Origin: Melitaea cinxia
Lineage: Eukaryota; Arthropoda; Insecta; Lepidoptera; Nymphalidae
Length of the DNA: 64,000 nucleotides
NCBI RefSeq assembly: GCF_905220565.1
Contig: NC_059414.1
Coordinates: 2,850,001 to 2,914,000, forward strand
Direction of reading: 5' to 3'
Shown here in pieces: positions 20,604 to 32,465 of the stretch (the first letter of the stretch is position 1; each line of letters opens with the position of its first letter). Under the pieces are notes generated by a model. That model made no database searches. It was not told the DNA's origin and saw only the letters and a program-made list of their open reading frames with translations. A program made the translations under genes and the position numbers.

Positions 20604-21836
20604 TCATGTCAGAAAATAAAACAAGTTCATTTAATAAATGCAGATTATAAATAAATAAAAGAAAAAAAAAACTGAAAATGTTGCAGTTAAATTTCATCGT
20701 TGCGTTAATAATTCAGATTTCGGCGTTCGCCATTTCGCGTCTGTTTGCTTAATAAAGTGCTGGCGGCGGTCGTTAGAAGTTCGTAGTGGAAAGGATTTGA
20801 TGCGAAAAACATTTGAAGTTTAAAGCTTATTGTGTATACTAAGATGAACTGAACTTTGCTAATGTTAATAACGAGTTATGATAAAGTTTTTTGTAGGATA
20901 ACGTCGAAATTGTTATCTTTTTGTTCCAATTTATTAATTTTTTATACAGATTTTTATAGAAAGGTAAAGTACATAATTATGTTAAATGGTTATATTATAC
21001 CGTGGTTAAGAAAATCGCTAATTCAATCATTAAAAATAGTGGCAACTTACCACTAACCTGGGTTTGTCTGTGGTGGTGTAAAGGTGTTTTTCTTTGGGTA
21101 AAAATTTAAATCAAATCATATATAAAATTACCTACCTTTTAAAAAAAACACATAAGTATTTTCTATGGTAATTAAAATTATCTGTTAAATAGCTTTAATT
21201 GCTCAGTACGTAAAACAGAATTACTACAGTATTAACAAATTGATCACGTATATTCATAGAAATCAATTTCGTCTCTTTAATAGCTACCTACACAAAATTA
21301 CGAACATAAGCCCCATCTTGTACATAATTATCTTCAATTACTAATCAACGCCATCTATGGATTTTCTTTATTTTACTTACACATGTACGTAAACTCACAC
21401 GTGAACGTGAAGAATTGGTATGATGTAGTTCAAGTGAAACATAACAGAGGGCGTTTTATTAAAGACGACTAAATTATATTTTGCGTAAAATCTATTTTAT
21501 GGGGTTTTCAAACGCCCTCTGTCTTGTACACCGAAATAAAAGTCTCTGATAGTTACGCAAACCTACGATAGATGGCGTTGTACCCGTACCGACGTAGTAG
21601 GTGAAAACTTTTCATTCAAAATTATTTTGGTACTAGATGGCGCTGTAACTTCTGTCTTTCAGTAAGTAGGCACCATCTGTGCTGGTATTTAGAGTAACTA
21701 CATATTTAGATATTTTGTTGAATACAAATTGGATAACACTCCTAAATTTTTTATTTATTTATACTATTTATATTCCTACCTTGTAAGTAATGTAATTGTC
21801 TTTATGAGAATAAATAATCTTTAAACCTAAGCCTAC
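20604..21836 (-). other. Dystrophin intron sequence (downstream of exon C)
   Basis: No further exon was found. A GC-richer patch lies at 20700-20800. AGATGGCG-type motifs occur at 21349-21356 (reverse), 21570-21577 and 21635-21643. The donor GT of the exon is at 21835-21836 on the minus strand. Confidence 0.5.
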
Positions 21837-21978
21837 CTTGAGAAGATGAGGGTCTCGCTCAGCTGCATCCAGCAACGATTCCGCTTCACTCAGCCAAGCC
21901 ACGAAATTCTCCAATGAACGATCGAAGTTTTGCAGTGATGAAACCGCAGAGTGTAGTGCCTTTCCACGTGCTACGATG
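21837..21978 (-). CDS. Dys: Dystrophin exon C (spectrin repeat)
   Basis: A 142-nt minus-strand exon with acceptor AG (complement of 21979-21980) and donor AAG|GTAGGC (complement of 21835-21836). It completes a Ser codon split with exon B (AG|C) and then reads 47 codons: IVARGKALHSAVSSLQNF, then FVAWLSEAESLLDAAE, ending HLLK in phase 0. The Leu/Phe-AWLSEAE phrase is the start of the next triple-helical spectrin repeat and is typical of the dystrophin distal rod. Dystrophin links cortical actin to the dystroglycan complex at the membrane. The next downstream exon is not in the remaining 21.8 kb, so this intron must be very long. A different spectrin-repeat protein is possible but fits less well. 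Confidence 0.85.
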
Positions 21979-22956
21979 CTGCGAAAATAGAACAATTATT
22001 ACACATGCGAATATCATTTTATCCGACTGTTATTGCAATACTTTCGTAGAATTACACATTCATTTAAATTAATGGGTTCCAACAGTGTCAATATAGTACG
22101 GCTAATTTTGCTTATGTCACGAAGAATAGAAAAAACGCAAAGGATCTGATATTGATAATAATACAGCTAAATGTAATTAGGTCCCTTACTTTAGTGGATT
22201 ACATACCAACTAAACATACATATTAGCAGTTTTAATTTACTTGTCTATAGCGCGACCTATGAATTTCGTTGAAAAGTAAATTGTACTTGTATAGACAAGC
22301 AACATAAACAGCGCCATCTAGCAAATTTTCCTTCACTTACTAAAGCGGTGACGATAACTAGCGCTTTAGGTGGAGACCTACTTACATTGTTAATAATTCA
22401 TGGGGATCGTATCTTAGGTTGAATTTGTGAAACAGATATTAATATTTCACAAGTTCTGTCCTCAGCACACACTCATAGTTAGGAAATGAAAATACAATTC
22501 ATTGTATTGGTTACAAACTCGGAATAACAGTAATAGGAATCGCCGAGTTCAATTTTATTTCTATTTTCGCTTCTTTCTTGTTTTGCTTACTTGTGAAAAT
22601 ATGTTTATTGTTGTATATTATATTTATATAGATTGTACATGTATTCTAAATTTATCTTTCAAAATTGAATTAAATCACGTCCAAAATCGTCAAAAAATTC
22701 TTTATAATCGACTATTACACCTCATTTCACTTTAAAAAAAAATACTAAAAAACTAATTAATTACTTCTGAGAAAAACGGCAAGAAATTCAACAGCTACTT
22801 TCACGTTTGCTAGATGTATGTTCGTGAAATTGGCGAAATCATCTGTACTCATTTGGCACTATTGAAAGCCATTAACCCAAATGAAGAACAAGATGTATTC
22901 CCGTCTTATCCGTTCCGTTTATATCACAAGCTATTTGACTTCATAGTTGGTGTTAC
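21979..22956 (-). other. Dystrophin intron B-C
   Basis: 978 bp with GT-AG borders. It contains an AGCGCCATCTA (22310-22320) and otherwise AT-rich sequence. The 77-codon frame at 22502-22735 shows no protein-like features. Confidence 0.7.
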
Positions 22957-23111
22957 CTATTGTTTAGTTCATTATATCGATGGTTGATGGCCTCAGTGGC
23001 GCGTTTGATACGTGTCGTGTCATCGTTTCTGTAGACCGCGATCAGACGCTGCGTCAACTGACCGAAGAGCTCAATCTGGTGTTTGTATTGGTGGACTTCG
23101 GCGTGGAATGA
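22957..23111 (-). CDS. Dys: Dystrophin exon B (spectrin repeat)
   Basis: A 155-nt minus-strand exon with acceptor TTTTTTCAG (complement of 23112-23114) and donor AATAG|GTAACA (complement of 22955-22956). It reads in phase 0 from Ser: SFHAEVHQYKHQIELFGQLT, then LIAVYRNDDTTRIKRATEAI, ending YNELNN plus two bases of a split Ser codon. The run from a long helix through NDDTTRIK and the INxRYN phrase matches the second half of a dystrophin distal-rod spectrin repeat. It joins exon A without phase loss. Confidence rests on three consecutive in-phase exons giving one continuous spectrin-repeat sequence. Confidence 0.87.
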
Positions 23112-24002
23112 CTGAAAAAATAAAATTCTCCTTTAAACGTGACAAAAAAATATTGATATGACAAAAAGTTAACAAATAGATATGATATTCGATAGTTATT
23201 GTTTAAGGGCTTATTTTATATTCATATTATGCTGTGAATGCTTATAATTAAGTATACCTACTATTAAATTCATACAAAGATTACTAAACACTCATAACTA
23301 ATGTAGAACACCATTGAAAACACTCAATGCAACACTTAATTCTCACTTCAAATTCATAGTTATTCATTCACAATAATTAACCTCTTTACTTACAAATTAT
23401 CATATTTATAGGACAATAATGGCGCTAATAGATTACAAAATGGTAACTGACAAATCAGAAAATTACAATTAACTATTCAGAAGATGGTATCACCATCTTT
23501 ATACTATTCCGGTACTTCAACAAATAACAATTACAGTAAGAACGCTACAATCCAATGAAGTTACAGTCAATACAATCTTATAAAATTAATAGACGCATAA
23601 ATATAAACAATAAAAGTATTTATTGGGTAACTACAACACAAAACAGATAATAAAGATGGCGACTGACTATTCGTAAATTAATATTAACCATTCGGAAAAT
23701 GGTGATTAAACGAATAAACAATAAGAGTAATATCAATACAAAATCCAATATTTTATTAATTGTTAGAATTACAAATTTAAATGCTAACACTAACATCATT
23801 GTAATACAATTAAATTACAACAGACATTGTTGGGATAATCCTAATTCTACGCTTATTCCAATCTTAATTTCCTAAAGTCTACTAATTTACTAAAGATTTG
23901 CGTTACCATTGAGACCAGGCTTAAAACCATGTGTTGTACCTAAGAATCTTGAAAAGACCACACTATGTATTAAAAATTTAACTAATAATGATTGCTTCGT
24001 AC
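23112..24002 (-). other. Dystrophin intron A-B
   Basis: 891 bp with GT-AG borders. AT-rich. A patch of repeat-like text (CTATTCAGAAGATGGTATCACCATC, near 23472-23496) is the only thing that stands out. Confidence 0.7.
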
Positions 24003-24214
24003 CTTCTGCTCCCTCAACTGCATCTCTAGAACATCAGCGGTGTGTCCAGGAGGCGTCATGCTCGCGAGGCGTGTCTCCATGCGAGTGAGCCACGCGTCCG
24101 CATCGCGTCGCCTCGCTTCGTACCGTTGCGAGTCACCCAACATCGCATCCAGCTGAGCTTTCCGCTGAAGAACGCGTGCGTTCGCCTCATCCCAGTGTTC
24201 GCGTAGAGCGGTAA
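24003..24214 (-). CDS. Dys: Dystrophin exon A (spectrin repeat)
   Basis: A 212-nt minus-strand exon with acceptor TTATTTCAG (complement of 24215-24217) and donor CAGAAG|GTACGA (complement of 24001-24002). It takes two bases of a split codon and then 70 codons: TALREHWDEANARVLQRKAQ, LDAMLGDSQRYEARRRDADA, WLTRMETRLASM, ending EMQLREQK. The pattern (HW at helix start, long amphipathic helix, AWLTRMETRL start of next helix) is spectrin-repeat. The exon is unusually GC-rich for this window (CpG-rich), as coding DNA often is. The exon before it is not in the window. Confidence 0.85.
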
Positions 24215-25098
24215 CTGAAATAATAATAATTGCTTGTAAGTTGTAAATTATTTATGGTATAATTGTTGTTTATAAATCTCAATTGCCTACGACAGCACAG
24301 GTATCGACATACTCATACAGTACAACGTATCACAATAAATAATTTTAATTACTGATTAGATATATCAATACCTATCTATATTGTTTTTCTATCGATTTAA
24401 ATAAAAATGTACTCCCGAAATGTATGTACGCGCCATAATTTATTAACGACTAGTATTGTTTTGGTGTTCGTTATTTTCAAGACAACGTTTGTACAAAAAC
24501 AAATAACAAAAACGTCGATACGTATACATACACGAAAAAATCAACTTGGTAGAACGAAGTTAGCTAGTTATAACCATAAGATTTTTATCGGTTTGTATAT
24601 TTTCAAGTATAATTTGTGTTAGATAAAAAAAATAATTTGAGATCATAACTTAACCGAAATAATATAAAAAATAAATTCTTTACGATAATTTTCAAAACAT
24701 TTTCACTACAAAATTTTCATGTCAATAACAAAACCGTACGTAGCATTAAATGCATTCTGTTTCGAAACTCGACTAGAATTTTTATATACATACAGCCAAT
24801 CTACTTCGTTCTTGTGAATTCCGCCCACTACTGAGTAGGATACACGAAGAGAATTACACGTACATTTTGTTGTCGTTTTTTAAAATTCTTTAAGCTTCTT
24901 TATACACGTTACGTGAATATTCTAGTAAATTTAGAAGACTGTTTGCATTGCGGCTAACATACTTTATACCCGACTGCCAAGAAACACATAGGTAACCCTC
25001 ATGTTCGTACGCACAGTGGGGCAAGGTCCCTCATGTTGACTCGGATGTAATAAATATTAAAAAATTTATTACGGAAATTTTAGGTAGATTAAGGCAAT

Positions 25099-25535
25099 GC
25101 GTCTTGCCTGTGTTAACATACGGAGCCGAGACATGGCACCGAGACACTGACGAAGGGACTGGTCCACAAGTTTAAAGTTGCTTAACGTGCAATGGAACGG
25201 GCTATGCTTGGGGTCTCTCTCAAAGATAGGATTAGAAATGAGACTCTCCGCGAGAGAACGAAAGTAACCGACATAGCCCACAGAATTAGCAAGTTGAAGT
25301 GACAGTGGGCTGGCCATCTGTGCCGTAAGACCGATGGTCGTTGGAGCAGACGGGTCCTGGAGTGGAGACCGCGTCTTGGCAAACGCAGTGTGGGACGCCC
25401 TACGACCTGTTGGACTGACGATCTACATAAGATTGCCGGTGTAGGCTGGATGAGGATTGCGGAAAACCGGGATGTTTGGCGCGAACTTGGGGAGGCCTAT
25501 GTCCAGCAGTGGACTGCAATAGGCTGGGCTGACTG
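25099..25535 (+). mobile_element. 5'-truncated RTE-like LINE tail with 17-bp target duplication
   Basis: 437 bp flanked by AGGTAGATTAAGGCAAT at 25082-25098 and 25536-25552. It encodes, with frameshifts, the end of a LINE ORF2: conserved phrases are TDIAHRISKLKWQWAGH, then GRPPTRWTDDL and WMRIAENRD, followed by YVQQW and a (CTGA)-type tail GGGCTGACTG. Related copies occur at 26582-26870 (minus) and 45069-45192 (plus). It is not functional. Confidence 0.85.
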
Positions 25536-25552
25536 AGGTAGATTAAGGCAAT

Positions 25553-26581
25553 ACCTCCATAAGCTATTATTGAAATATTGTTGATAGTGAAGGTAAATGG
25601 AAAGCTGCAGTAAATGAAAGGCATTTTTGATTTTTACTACTTATTGAGCTTTTACAGTCTTTGTTTCCTTCCACCCTTACAAAATTCTGGGTGCACCCAT
25701 GGTAATCGACCTATGTTTTACGTGAATATTTTGTATGTCGTAACATTTTGTAACACTGTTAATTAGCTTATATCTTCCGATTCGCTATATGGATTCATAA
25801 AATAGTCATATCGATAGATTCGTATTAATAACTGTGAAATGGTAAGCTTAAAGTATTAAAACAACCTTTGGATACAGCAATATGAGTATGAAATTAAAGG
25901 ACTCGTCACGAGAATAAAATAAGGTTTATTTTTAGGATTTTTCAATTTGTTTTTCTTTTTTTTTTAATTCATACACTACTTGATAAAGAAGAACCTCTCT
26001 ACTCAAAACTATAGTTATTTGAACATTCTGCTGTTAAGAAAAATATTGTAAAAAGTTTATAAATTAATCCACATTCATACTCTCATATCTCATATCTCAT
26101 CACTCTCTATATCATATTGAAGAGAGGCGGGCATTTGGTTACATATCATAGATTTTCTCAAGAGACATACATTTTTGGAGTTAACTCTTTAAAATACGTT
26201 ATAAAGCACTTGGTATGTAGTAAAATCATGTGGAACAACGCTAAACAGTGATCGCAATTCTTTTTAGCGGGAATCGAACATGTGACATTCAAAAATCACG
26301 TAACTTTCGTCTTTATAACTCTAAGGCCGTTCTTTTTGAACATAAAAAAGATAATACCATGTATTCCACGTATACATATAGATTATGCATTAAGTATGCA
26401 TTAGAGAAATCAAATTTTCATATGACGTAACAAGAAAATGGGGCGGAAGCGGAAAATGTAATATAAATATATTCCATTATCAAGATGGGGAAACAGGATA
26501 TCGTATATTACATTACCTTCTGAAGTTAAATTGTAGCAAAGATACTTGTACTTTCATTTTTTCTTCGGTTCAGTTAATTTT
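25553..26581. other. Gene-free intronic stretch
   Basis: AT-rich sequence, no exon or repeat that I can name. A short CTCATATCTCATATCTCATCA run sits near 26081-26101. Confidence 0.4.
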
Positions 26582-26870
26582 AGCCTATTCCACTGCTGGA
26601 CATAGGCCTCACTAAGTTCGCGCCAACTGTCCCGGTTTTCCGCAATCCTCATCCAGACTACACCGCCAATCTTACGTACGTTGTCGGTCCAGCGGGCTGG
26701 AGGACGACCAACACGTCGTTTGCCAATACACAGTCTCCACTCCAGGATACGTCTGCTCCAGCGGCCATCGGTCCTGCGACACCGGTGACCAGCCCACTGC
26801 CACTTCAACTTGCTAATTCTGTGGGCTATGTCGGTTACTTTCGTTCTCTCGCGGATAGTCTCATTTCTAA
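26582..26870 (-). mobile_element. RTE-like LINE tail, inverted copy
   Basis: Minus-strand copy of the same LINE end as 25099-25535, with an open 84-codon piece (26554-26808) reading MKWQWAGHRCRRTDGRWSRR, then GRPPARWTDN and WMRIAENRD. It is 5'-truncated at about 26870. With 25099-25535 it forms an inverted pair about 1 kb apart. Confidence 0.8.
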
Positions 26871-27685
26871 TATTTATTTATTTAATTACTAGAAAATCTC
26901 TGGCGCAACGTATTTCTGCATAATCGTCCAATACTATTTTTCTTAGTCGTAAAAAAACGTCGACAAATTGAATTATTAACACTAACTACCGCATACAACT
27001 AAAGAACCGCATATGTAAACGAGTTCTTTTTCTCGTATAATGTTTTTTATAGTAAATTATAACCGTGCTTACGCGAGCACGAAAGGTATCATGCGAAATG
27101 AGTCTATTAAAGTAGCTCATCTTTTAACAGTCAAATTAAAAAATGGGCTGGGATTTTTTTTCACGCGGAACGTAATAATTTACACCTATCAAACCCCCAT
27201 TTGATTGAACGCAGTTAGGATTCGAACAACCTGTATAATTATTTAAACTTCAATTTTAAATGTTATTTTTATAATCTGAAACAATCTTCATAAAAATACG
27301 AAATAAAAAAGCATTTGTTATTCGTTTAAATAAAAGTCTGTCCTAAAATAACATTTTTTTTTTTTTTTTGTAAAATAAAAAGATTCTTTCAAATTGAGTG
27401 CCTTACAAGCTCCCGTTCCGTTTTACATGAATTACGTTTCACAGAACAGATGACGTAGAAGTACTATTTAATTTTAATTTCTAAATATTTTTATGTTACT
27501 TTTATTGTTGTTTGTTGTATAAATGTGTATTCACGTATATATACAAATACATTATGAGTTTAGATCATAAAAATCATCATCATATCACGTGTTCGATCAT
27601 AAAAATATTACGAAATAACCAGTATCGTAATATTATATTCGTACTACTAAGAGTACGTTACATGTCTTCGATACGCGGCAGCCTG
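26871..27685. other. Gene-free intronic stretch
   Basis: AT-rich; a T-run near 27354-27369; no gene or known element seen. Confidence 0.4.
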
Positions 27686-27809
27686 TAATAAATATCCCAC
27701 TGTTGGTCATAGGCCTCTTTCCCCATGTAGGAGAACGATTACAGCTTAATCCACCACGCTGCTCTAATGCGGGTTGGCGGATACATTCCCTACTGTGAGT
27801 AACAATCGC

Positions 27810-28844
27810 TAGGGACACGATATCGCAACGATAAGTATCGATATCGATATAGTATCGGTATCGAAACAAAAGTATCAAATTAGTAATAGCATCGAAACTC
27901 AAGTATCGATATGAGTAAGTATCGAATAAATTTTGAGTTTCCCTATTACTTTAAATTAATTCACATCCACAACAGAGGCGCGCAGACCATGAATGAGACC
28001 TGTTGTGATTCATTAATGGACCACAATGAAAATAAAAATAAACAACTTAGATACAAAAAAAGGTTTTATTTCTACTAAACACATTATGGAGAAGAGATAA
28101 ACATAATAATTGTGTTTGCGGACAAACGAAAAAAAATCGACTTCTATTACATCGACAAGTAATACAACGTAGATCGACGAACAATTAGTCAAATAACTAC
28201 GCGTTATCAATGATTACTCAAAAAGTAGTTATCAGATCTCGATAAAATTTAAATGTGACCACATGATAAACGTCAGGTTTTGATTAAATTAAAAATTATC
28301 AAAATCGGTACATCCAGTAAAAAGTTATTGCGGATTTTCGAGAGTTTCCCTCGATTTCTCAGGGATTCCATCATCATATCCTGGTTTCCTTATCATGGTA
28401 CTAAACTAGGGATATCCCCTTTCCAACAAAAGAAGAATTATCAAAATCGTCAAATCCAGTAGAAAGTATGATGATGACTGATATATTGACAAATGACAAT
28501 CGAAAAACAAAATGTCTACCACAGAATGTAAACAGCGCAGCCAAAAGGTCCATGTCTATTCCGTTTCATCGTTTGCCGTCATATTGGCAGTAGTGAAGTG
28601 CGTTTATTTATTTTTATGTTTTATTAAATTACGTTCAGTTCAGAAAACCTATTAAGCAGAGGCGTTAAATTGGTATTTACGAGTTAGTTGCTCGTTTATT
28701 TTTTCTTTTTATGGAATCGATACTTGATGCTAAGTACTGATATTAGTACTAAGTATCGAAAGGAAGTATCGAATTTCTGAATACTAGTATCGAATCAAAA
28801 GGTAGCGATATGAGTAAAGTATCGGATTCGATATCGTGTCCCTA
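27810..28844. mobile_element. hAT-like non-autonomous DNA transposon
   Basis: 1,035 bp with a perfect 16-bp terminal inverted repeat TAGGGACACGATATCG (27810-27825 and its complement at 28829-28844). The perfect 8-bp target duplication ACAATCGC lies at 27802-27809 and 28845-28852. Eight-base duplications are the mark of hAT elements. Subterminal zones at both ends are crowded with AAGTATCGAT-type repeats, which may be transposase-binding sites. No transposase frame is present. A fragment of repeat family B lies inside at 28110-28470. Confidence 0.85.
28110..28470 (-). repeat. Family B repeat fragment inside the hAT-like element
   Basis: Minus-strand fragment with the GTGTTTGC...AAACGAAAAAAAATCGACTTC end and the phrase with GGTACTAAACTAGGGATATC. 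It belongs to the same family as 11836-12605. Confidence 0.65.
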
Positions 28845-29125
28845 ACAATCGCTATAAGGAATACATGAACAACTAACACCCGGGACTTAACGTGCTCTCC
28901 GAGACACGATGCACGATACGACCCACAAGGACTGCACAAACACCCAGACCACGGCAAACATCTGTTTGACCAATACAAATGTTTGTCATGTGCGGGGATC
29001 GAACCCGCAAGCGCCAGCGCAACAGCCACAAACCAGTGCTGTGACCGTTGCGCCAAAGCGTCGTCTCCTACATTGGTAAAGAGGCCTATACCCAGCAGTG
29101 GGATATTACAGGCTGAAGCGCTAAG

Positions 29126-32053
29126 CGCAAGAGAATTATATTAAATTTAGAGACAAAAAGTATATTCTTTTTGTGGTAGGGTATAAATATACCATGATAA
29201 AATACCGTGGGATTGAGAACCTTCTAATTTTTTAAGTCCTAAATTTTGAAGATAATTTTTATTTTTATTTTTCCGTAGATAATATAATAAACCGGCTTTA
29301 AATGTAACAATCTTCTACATAGACAGTTATAAAACATTCATAAATTCTTCAAGAAGTTATGAACTAATTAAAAACTTACAAATACAAACTTTCTTGATAT
29401 ATGAAACAATCTCGACTAAAGCCAAGTAATTGAACCAACTTAGAAGTTGGAGCTGCACCGGGCACTTGTTAGTGAGTTTACATTTTTCATGTTACCGGCT
29501 TCACAAAGAGACTAACTCAAGTTAATGTTAACTATGATAGTAAAGTTTAGAGTTGTATTAACCCTTAGCTGGAGTCGCTAATTTTTATGACGTGGTTGAG
29601 GCGAGGGTCAAAAATGACTTATTAGTATTGTGACGTATCATAAAAAAAAACCATCAACGTGTTTTTAATAATTCGTTTTACTTATTATTAGAATACTTAT
29701 TAGCTATATAGTTTTACTGTAAATTAATTAAGAAAGTTAATCTGTTTATGTACTAAACATATTTACAATTCACAACTTAAGAATTAATATTTACGTATAG
29801 TTATGGTAAAAAACATGTCCGCGTTGAATGGTGCCAAGAATGCTGGCAGCATTTCCCCGTTGAATTGCTATGCCAATTATCTGGGCTAAAAATGCACCAG
29901 ACCTCTTGTCACAAGCGGAGGCAACAAGGCGAGCAGTTATCTCTTTTTAAAAAATTTTAGCACTGCCACTACAAGGTCCAAGTATTAGTGTGTTTGTTGT
30001 AATAAACTAATGTAAAGGCACCTGTCAGAAGCAGGGCAATTTAAGCTTTAGAAATGTGTCAAAATAGGCAGTAACAAGTAAAATGTAAGTTTGTTTCATG
30101 CATGCTACGACTAATTTTATAATAATATACAGTTTTTATAAAGAGTAACTGCGAAGTTAACTGTCGATTTTTCTCTACAGAATCTACATTCTGATTCCGT
30201 GGTAGCTTCGTTTAACTATAATTCATTAAAAGAAATAATATTCTAATTTGTAAAATGACTTATCTAAAGTGCTTTTTAGCCTACTTAAATTAAATAAATT
30301 TTGATTTTGCTTTTGAAATAATATACGCTAATAATGCATATTCTTCATATTTATTTGTAGGTAGAAAAATAGCACAAGCATATGTTTATCTTGTATCAAT
30401 TATATATATACGTATATTAGATAGAATAATAGCAAATATATAAATATTACAGATATATAGATTAGACACGACAACAATTCATGCACCTGTATTGAAATAT
30501 CGGCAAAGAATTGCTGATTGTATCAAATTACAAAACTCACCAATAACAAATTCAAAACGATTTATTAAATACTCGAATAATAAATTAATTATAATCATTG
30601 AAGAAAGCTTTAAAAAACTAAATTAAGCAATGAGTAATTAATTATAAGAGTTTTTCATGTAAATTATTTATTGATTTGTTTTTTTTTATATATAATTAGG
30701 ATTTATATACACTTTATTTAATTAGGAATTTGTTGTAATTATTTTGTTATATTATTTATTAAATATGAATAATTAGGTGGTTAAACAAGCGAACACGAAA
30801 ACGCATCAACCGAGAATCGAACCTTTCAATAGTGACCTTAAGTGCAATAGCTGTGGACTTGTCTTGGATACAGGAAAGCCGGTTATATCTGCTGAAATAA
30901 ATATTTATAAATAAATGAATATATATTTGCAAAGAATAATCAATAAATGATACATAAATACTGATATAAGGAAGAAGTATAATTTAAAAAAAAAACATCT
31001 TGGTATTTCAGTGACCATATAATCTTTAACGGTTAACTAATACACACGAATTTAAGTCAATAACCCTCTGCGCGCGGACGGCCATTATCGTACTCTCTCT
31101 CGGTCGATTAGACCTCGTTAAAAAAACATTTGTACAACGGTTGCCGTTTGTGAGAGATTAAAGATTACATTTAGCTGGATTGATAAATGTTCCGCCAATA
31201 AATGTACGCATTATTATCTATGTTTAAATTTAAAGTTTCATATTAATTGAATGAATGCTTTATTGATGTTTATTTTAATAACTTAGTTGTTATTGCTCGT
31301 ATTTTAATTCGCAATGGTCATATTATTCTATACGTTATGCTGTTAAAAGAAACAACTTGTTACCTTTTCTACAACATTTTTTATTGATTATTATCTTCAC
31401 TTACTGGTCGTAGCGAGATATTTTATACCTTATGTAATTCTAAACTGCCGATATAATACGAAAATAAATTGATTAATTTGAACCAGTAGCTCTTGAGATA
31501 AGTGCGTTCAAAAAAATAAACTCTACGGGTTTATAATATTAGTGTAGGTATTTTTTTAGGTAGATAGTAAGCGCAAATTTTACTTATCTTAGCTAATTAA
31601 ACAGTTTCTCTACAACATGATTTTTCTTCATCTGACATACTTATATCTTCATAAACATTTTTGTTTAATGTTATTTGTTGTTCGTTTCTTAAATATTACT
31701 TTTTTTTTGTTTTTGTGAAATAAGGATTTAAGAACATAATGTAAACTAGTCTCCTTGCGCGGTTTCATCCGCGTTTATGATGCTTAAGAGTCTGTATCTA
31801 TTTTCAGTAAATAGATTTTTCAAGGAAAACTCAGATAGCATCAAATGAGTTCAATCTCCGGTATATTAAAAAGAGCGGATAAAATCTGGGATCCCTCTTC
31901 TCGCGTAGTAGCGTAAGGAAGCAAGCACGCGTATTCGGTAACCGATAGCGCTTGCTAAGTCTCAACACATTTATTTTTCTATGTATAATATTATGGCGAA
32001 AATATTTACATGATGAAAATTGATAAGTACTTTGACTACTATATTGTAATAAA
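29126..32053. other. Gene-free intronic stretch
   Basis: No exon seen. A short dispersed phrase at 29845-29960 (GAATGCTGGCAGCATTTCCC) resembles 62660-62740. Reversed Helitron-like pieces are at 31480-31545 and 31741-31900. A GC-richer island is at 31064-31115 (CTGCGCGCGGACGG). Confidence 0.4.
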
Positions 32054-32190
32054 CTTTTTTCGGATTTTATCGCGGTTCATTAGGTTTTTTACATGCCCGA
32101 GTCCGAGTTCCAGTGACCATGGTTGCTGTAAAGTGTCAGAAACATCGGGCATGTAAAAAACATAATAATCCGCGATAAAATCTAAAAAAG
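32054..32190. repeat. Long imperfect palindrome
   Basis: Arms 32054-32100 and 32145-32190 are about 90% complementary and contain TTTTATCGCGG and TTTTTTACATGCCCGA. They surround a 44-base loop with CCAGTGACCATGGTTGCTGT. It looks like a dispersed repeat that can fold into a hairpin. Confidence 0.65.
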
Positions 32191-32421
32191 TCGTTTCATT
32201 ATTAATAAGTGAAGTTCGCGTAAACATAAGAATACTATATTGTTCTTTGAGAAAACTAAATAGGAATATTTATAGTTAGAAGTAATGATATATCTGTACG
32301 TATTTCGGAAATTATTTCAGAATCAAAATTGTCTTGTGTATTTGACTAATGAATGAATTACTAAGTTAAGAATTTTACCATATAGGTATATAATAAAGTA
32401 TTAATATCATCCAGTGTGAAA

Positions 32422-32465
32422 TACATTTTCCAGTTATATGTTAATACATATAGCTGGAAAATGTA
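32422..32465. repeat. Short hairpin
   Basis: 19-bp arms (32422-32440, 32447-32465) around TTTTCCAGTTATATG with a 6-base loop and one mismatch that would be a G-U pair in RNA. Confidence 0.7.

Larger units (their letters stand above)
27686..29125 (-). repeat. Old SINE-like composite repeat split by a hAT-like insertion
   Basis: Both ends carry inverted versions of a phrase with CCCACTG...GGCATAGGCCTCTTT-type text (27690-27745 and 29060-29118). Inside, on the minus strand, is a tRNA-like head (TTGCGCCAA near 29048-29056, GGGGATCGAACCC near 28994-29006 reading reversed) followed by the phrase with CGTGCTCTCCGAG. The family is also seen at 40840-41040 (minus), 46340-46510 (plus) and 51280-51420 (minus). 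It was interrupted by the element at 27810-28844. Confidence 0.6.

Noticed and set aside
28990..29056. tRNA-like sequence with GGTTCGATCCCC on the minus strand
   Set aside because: It is the head of a SINE-like repeat; the arms do not form a full clover-leaf and the same body follows it elsewhere.
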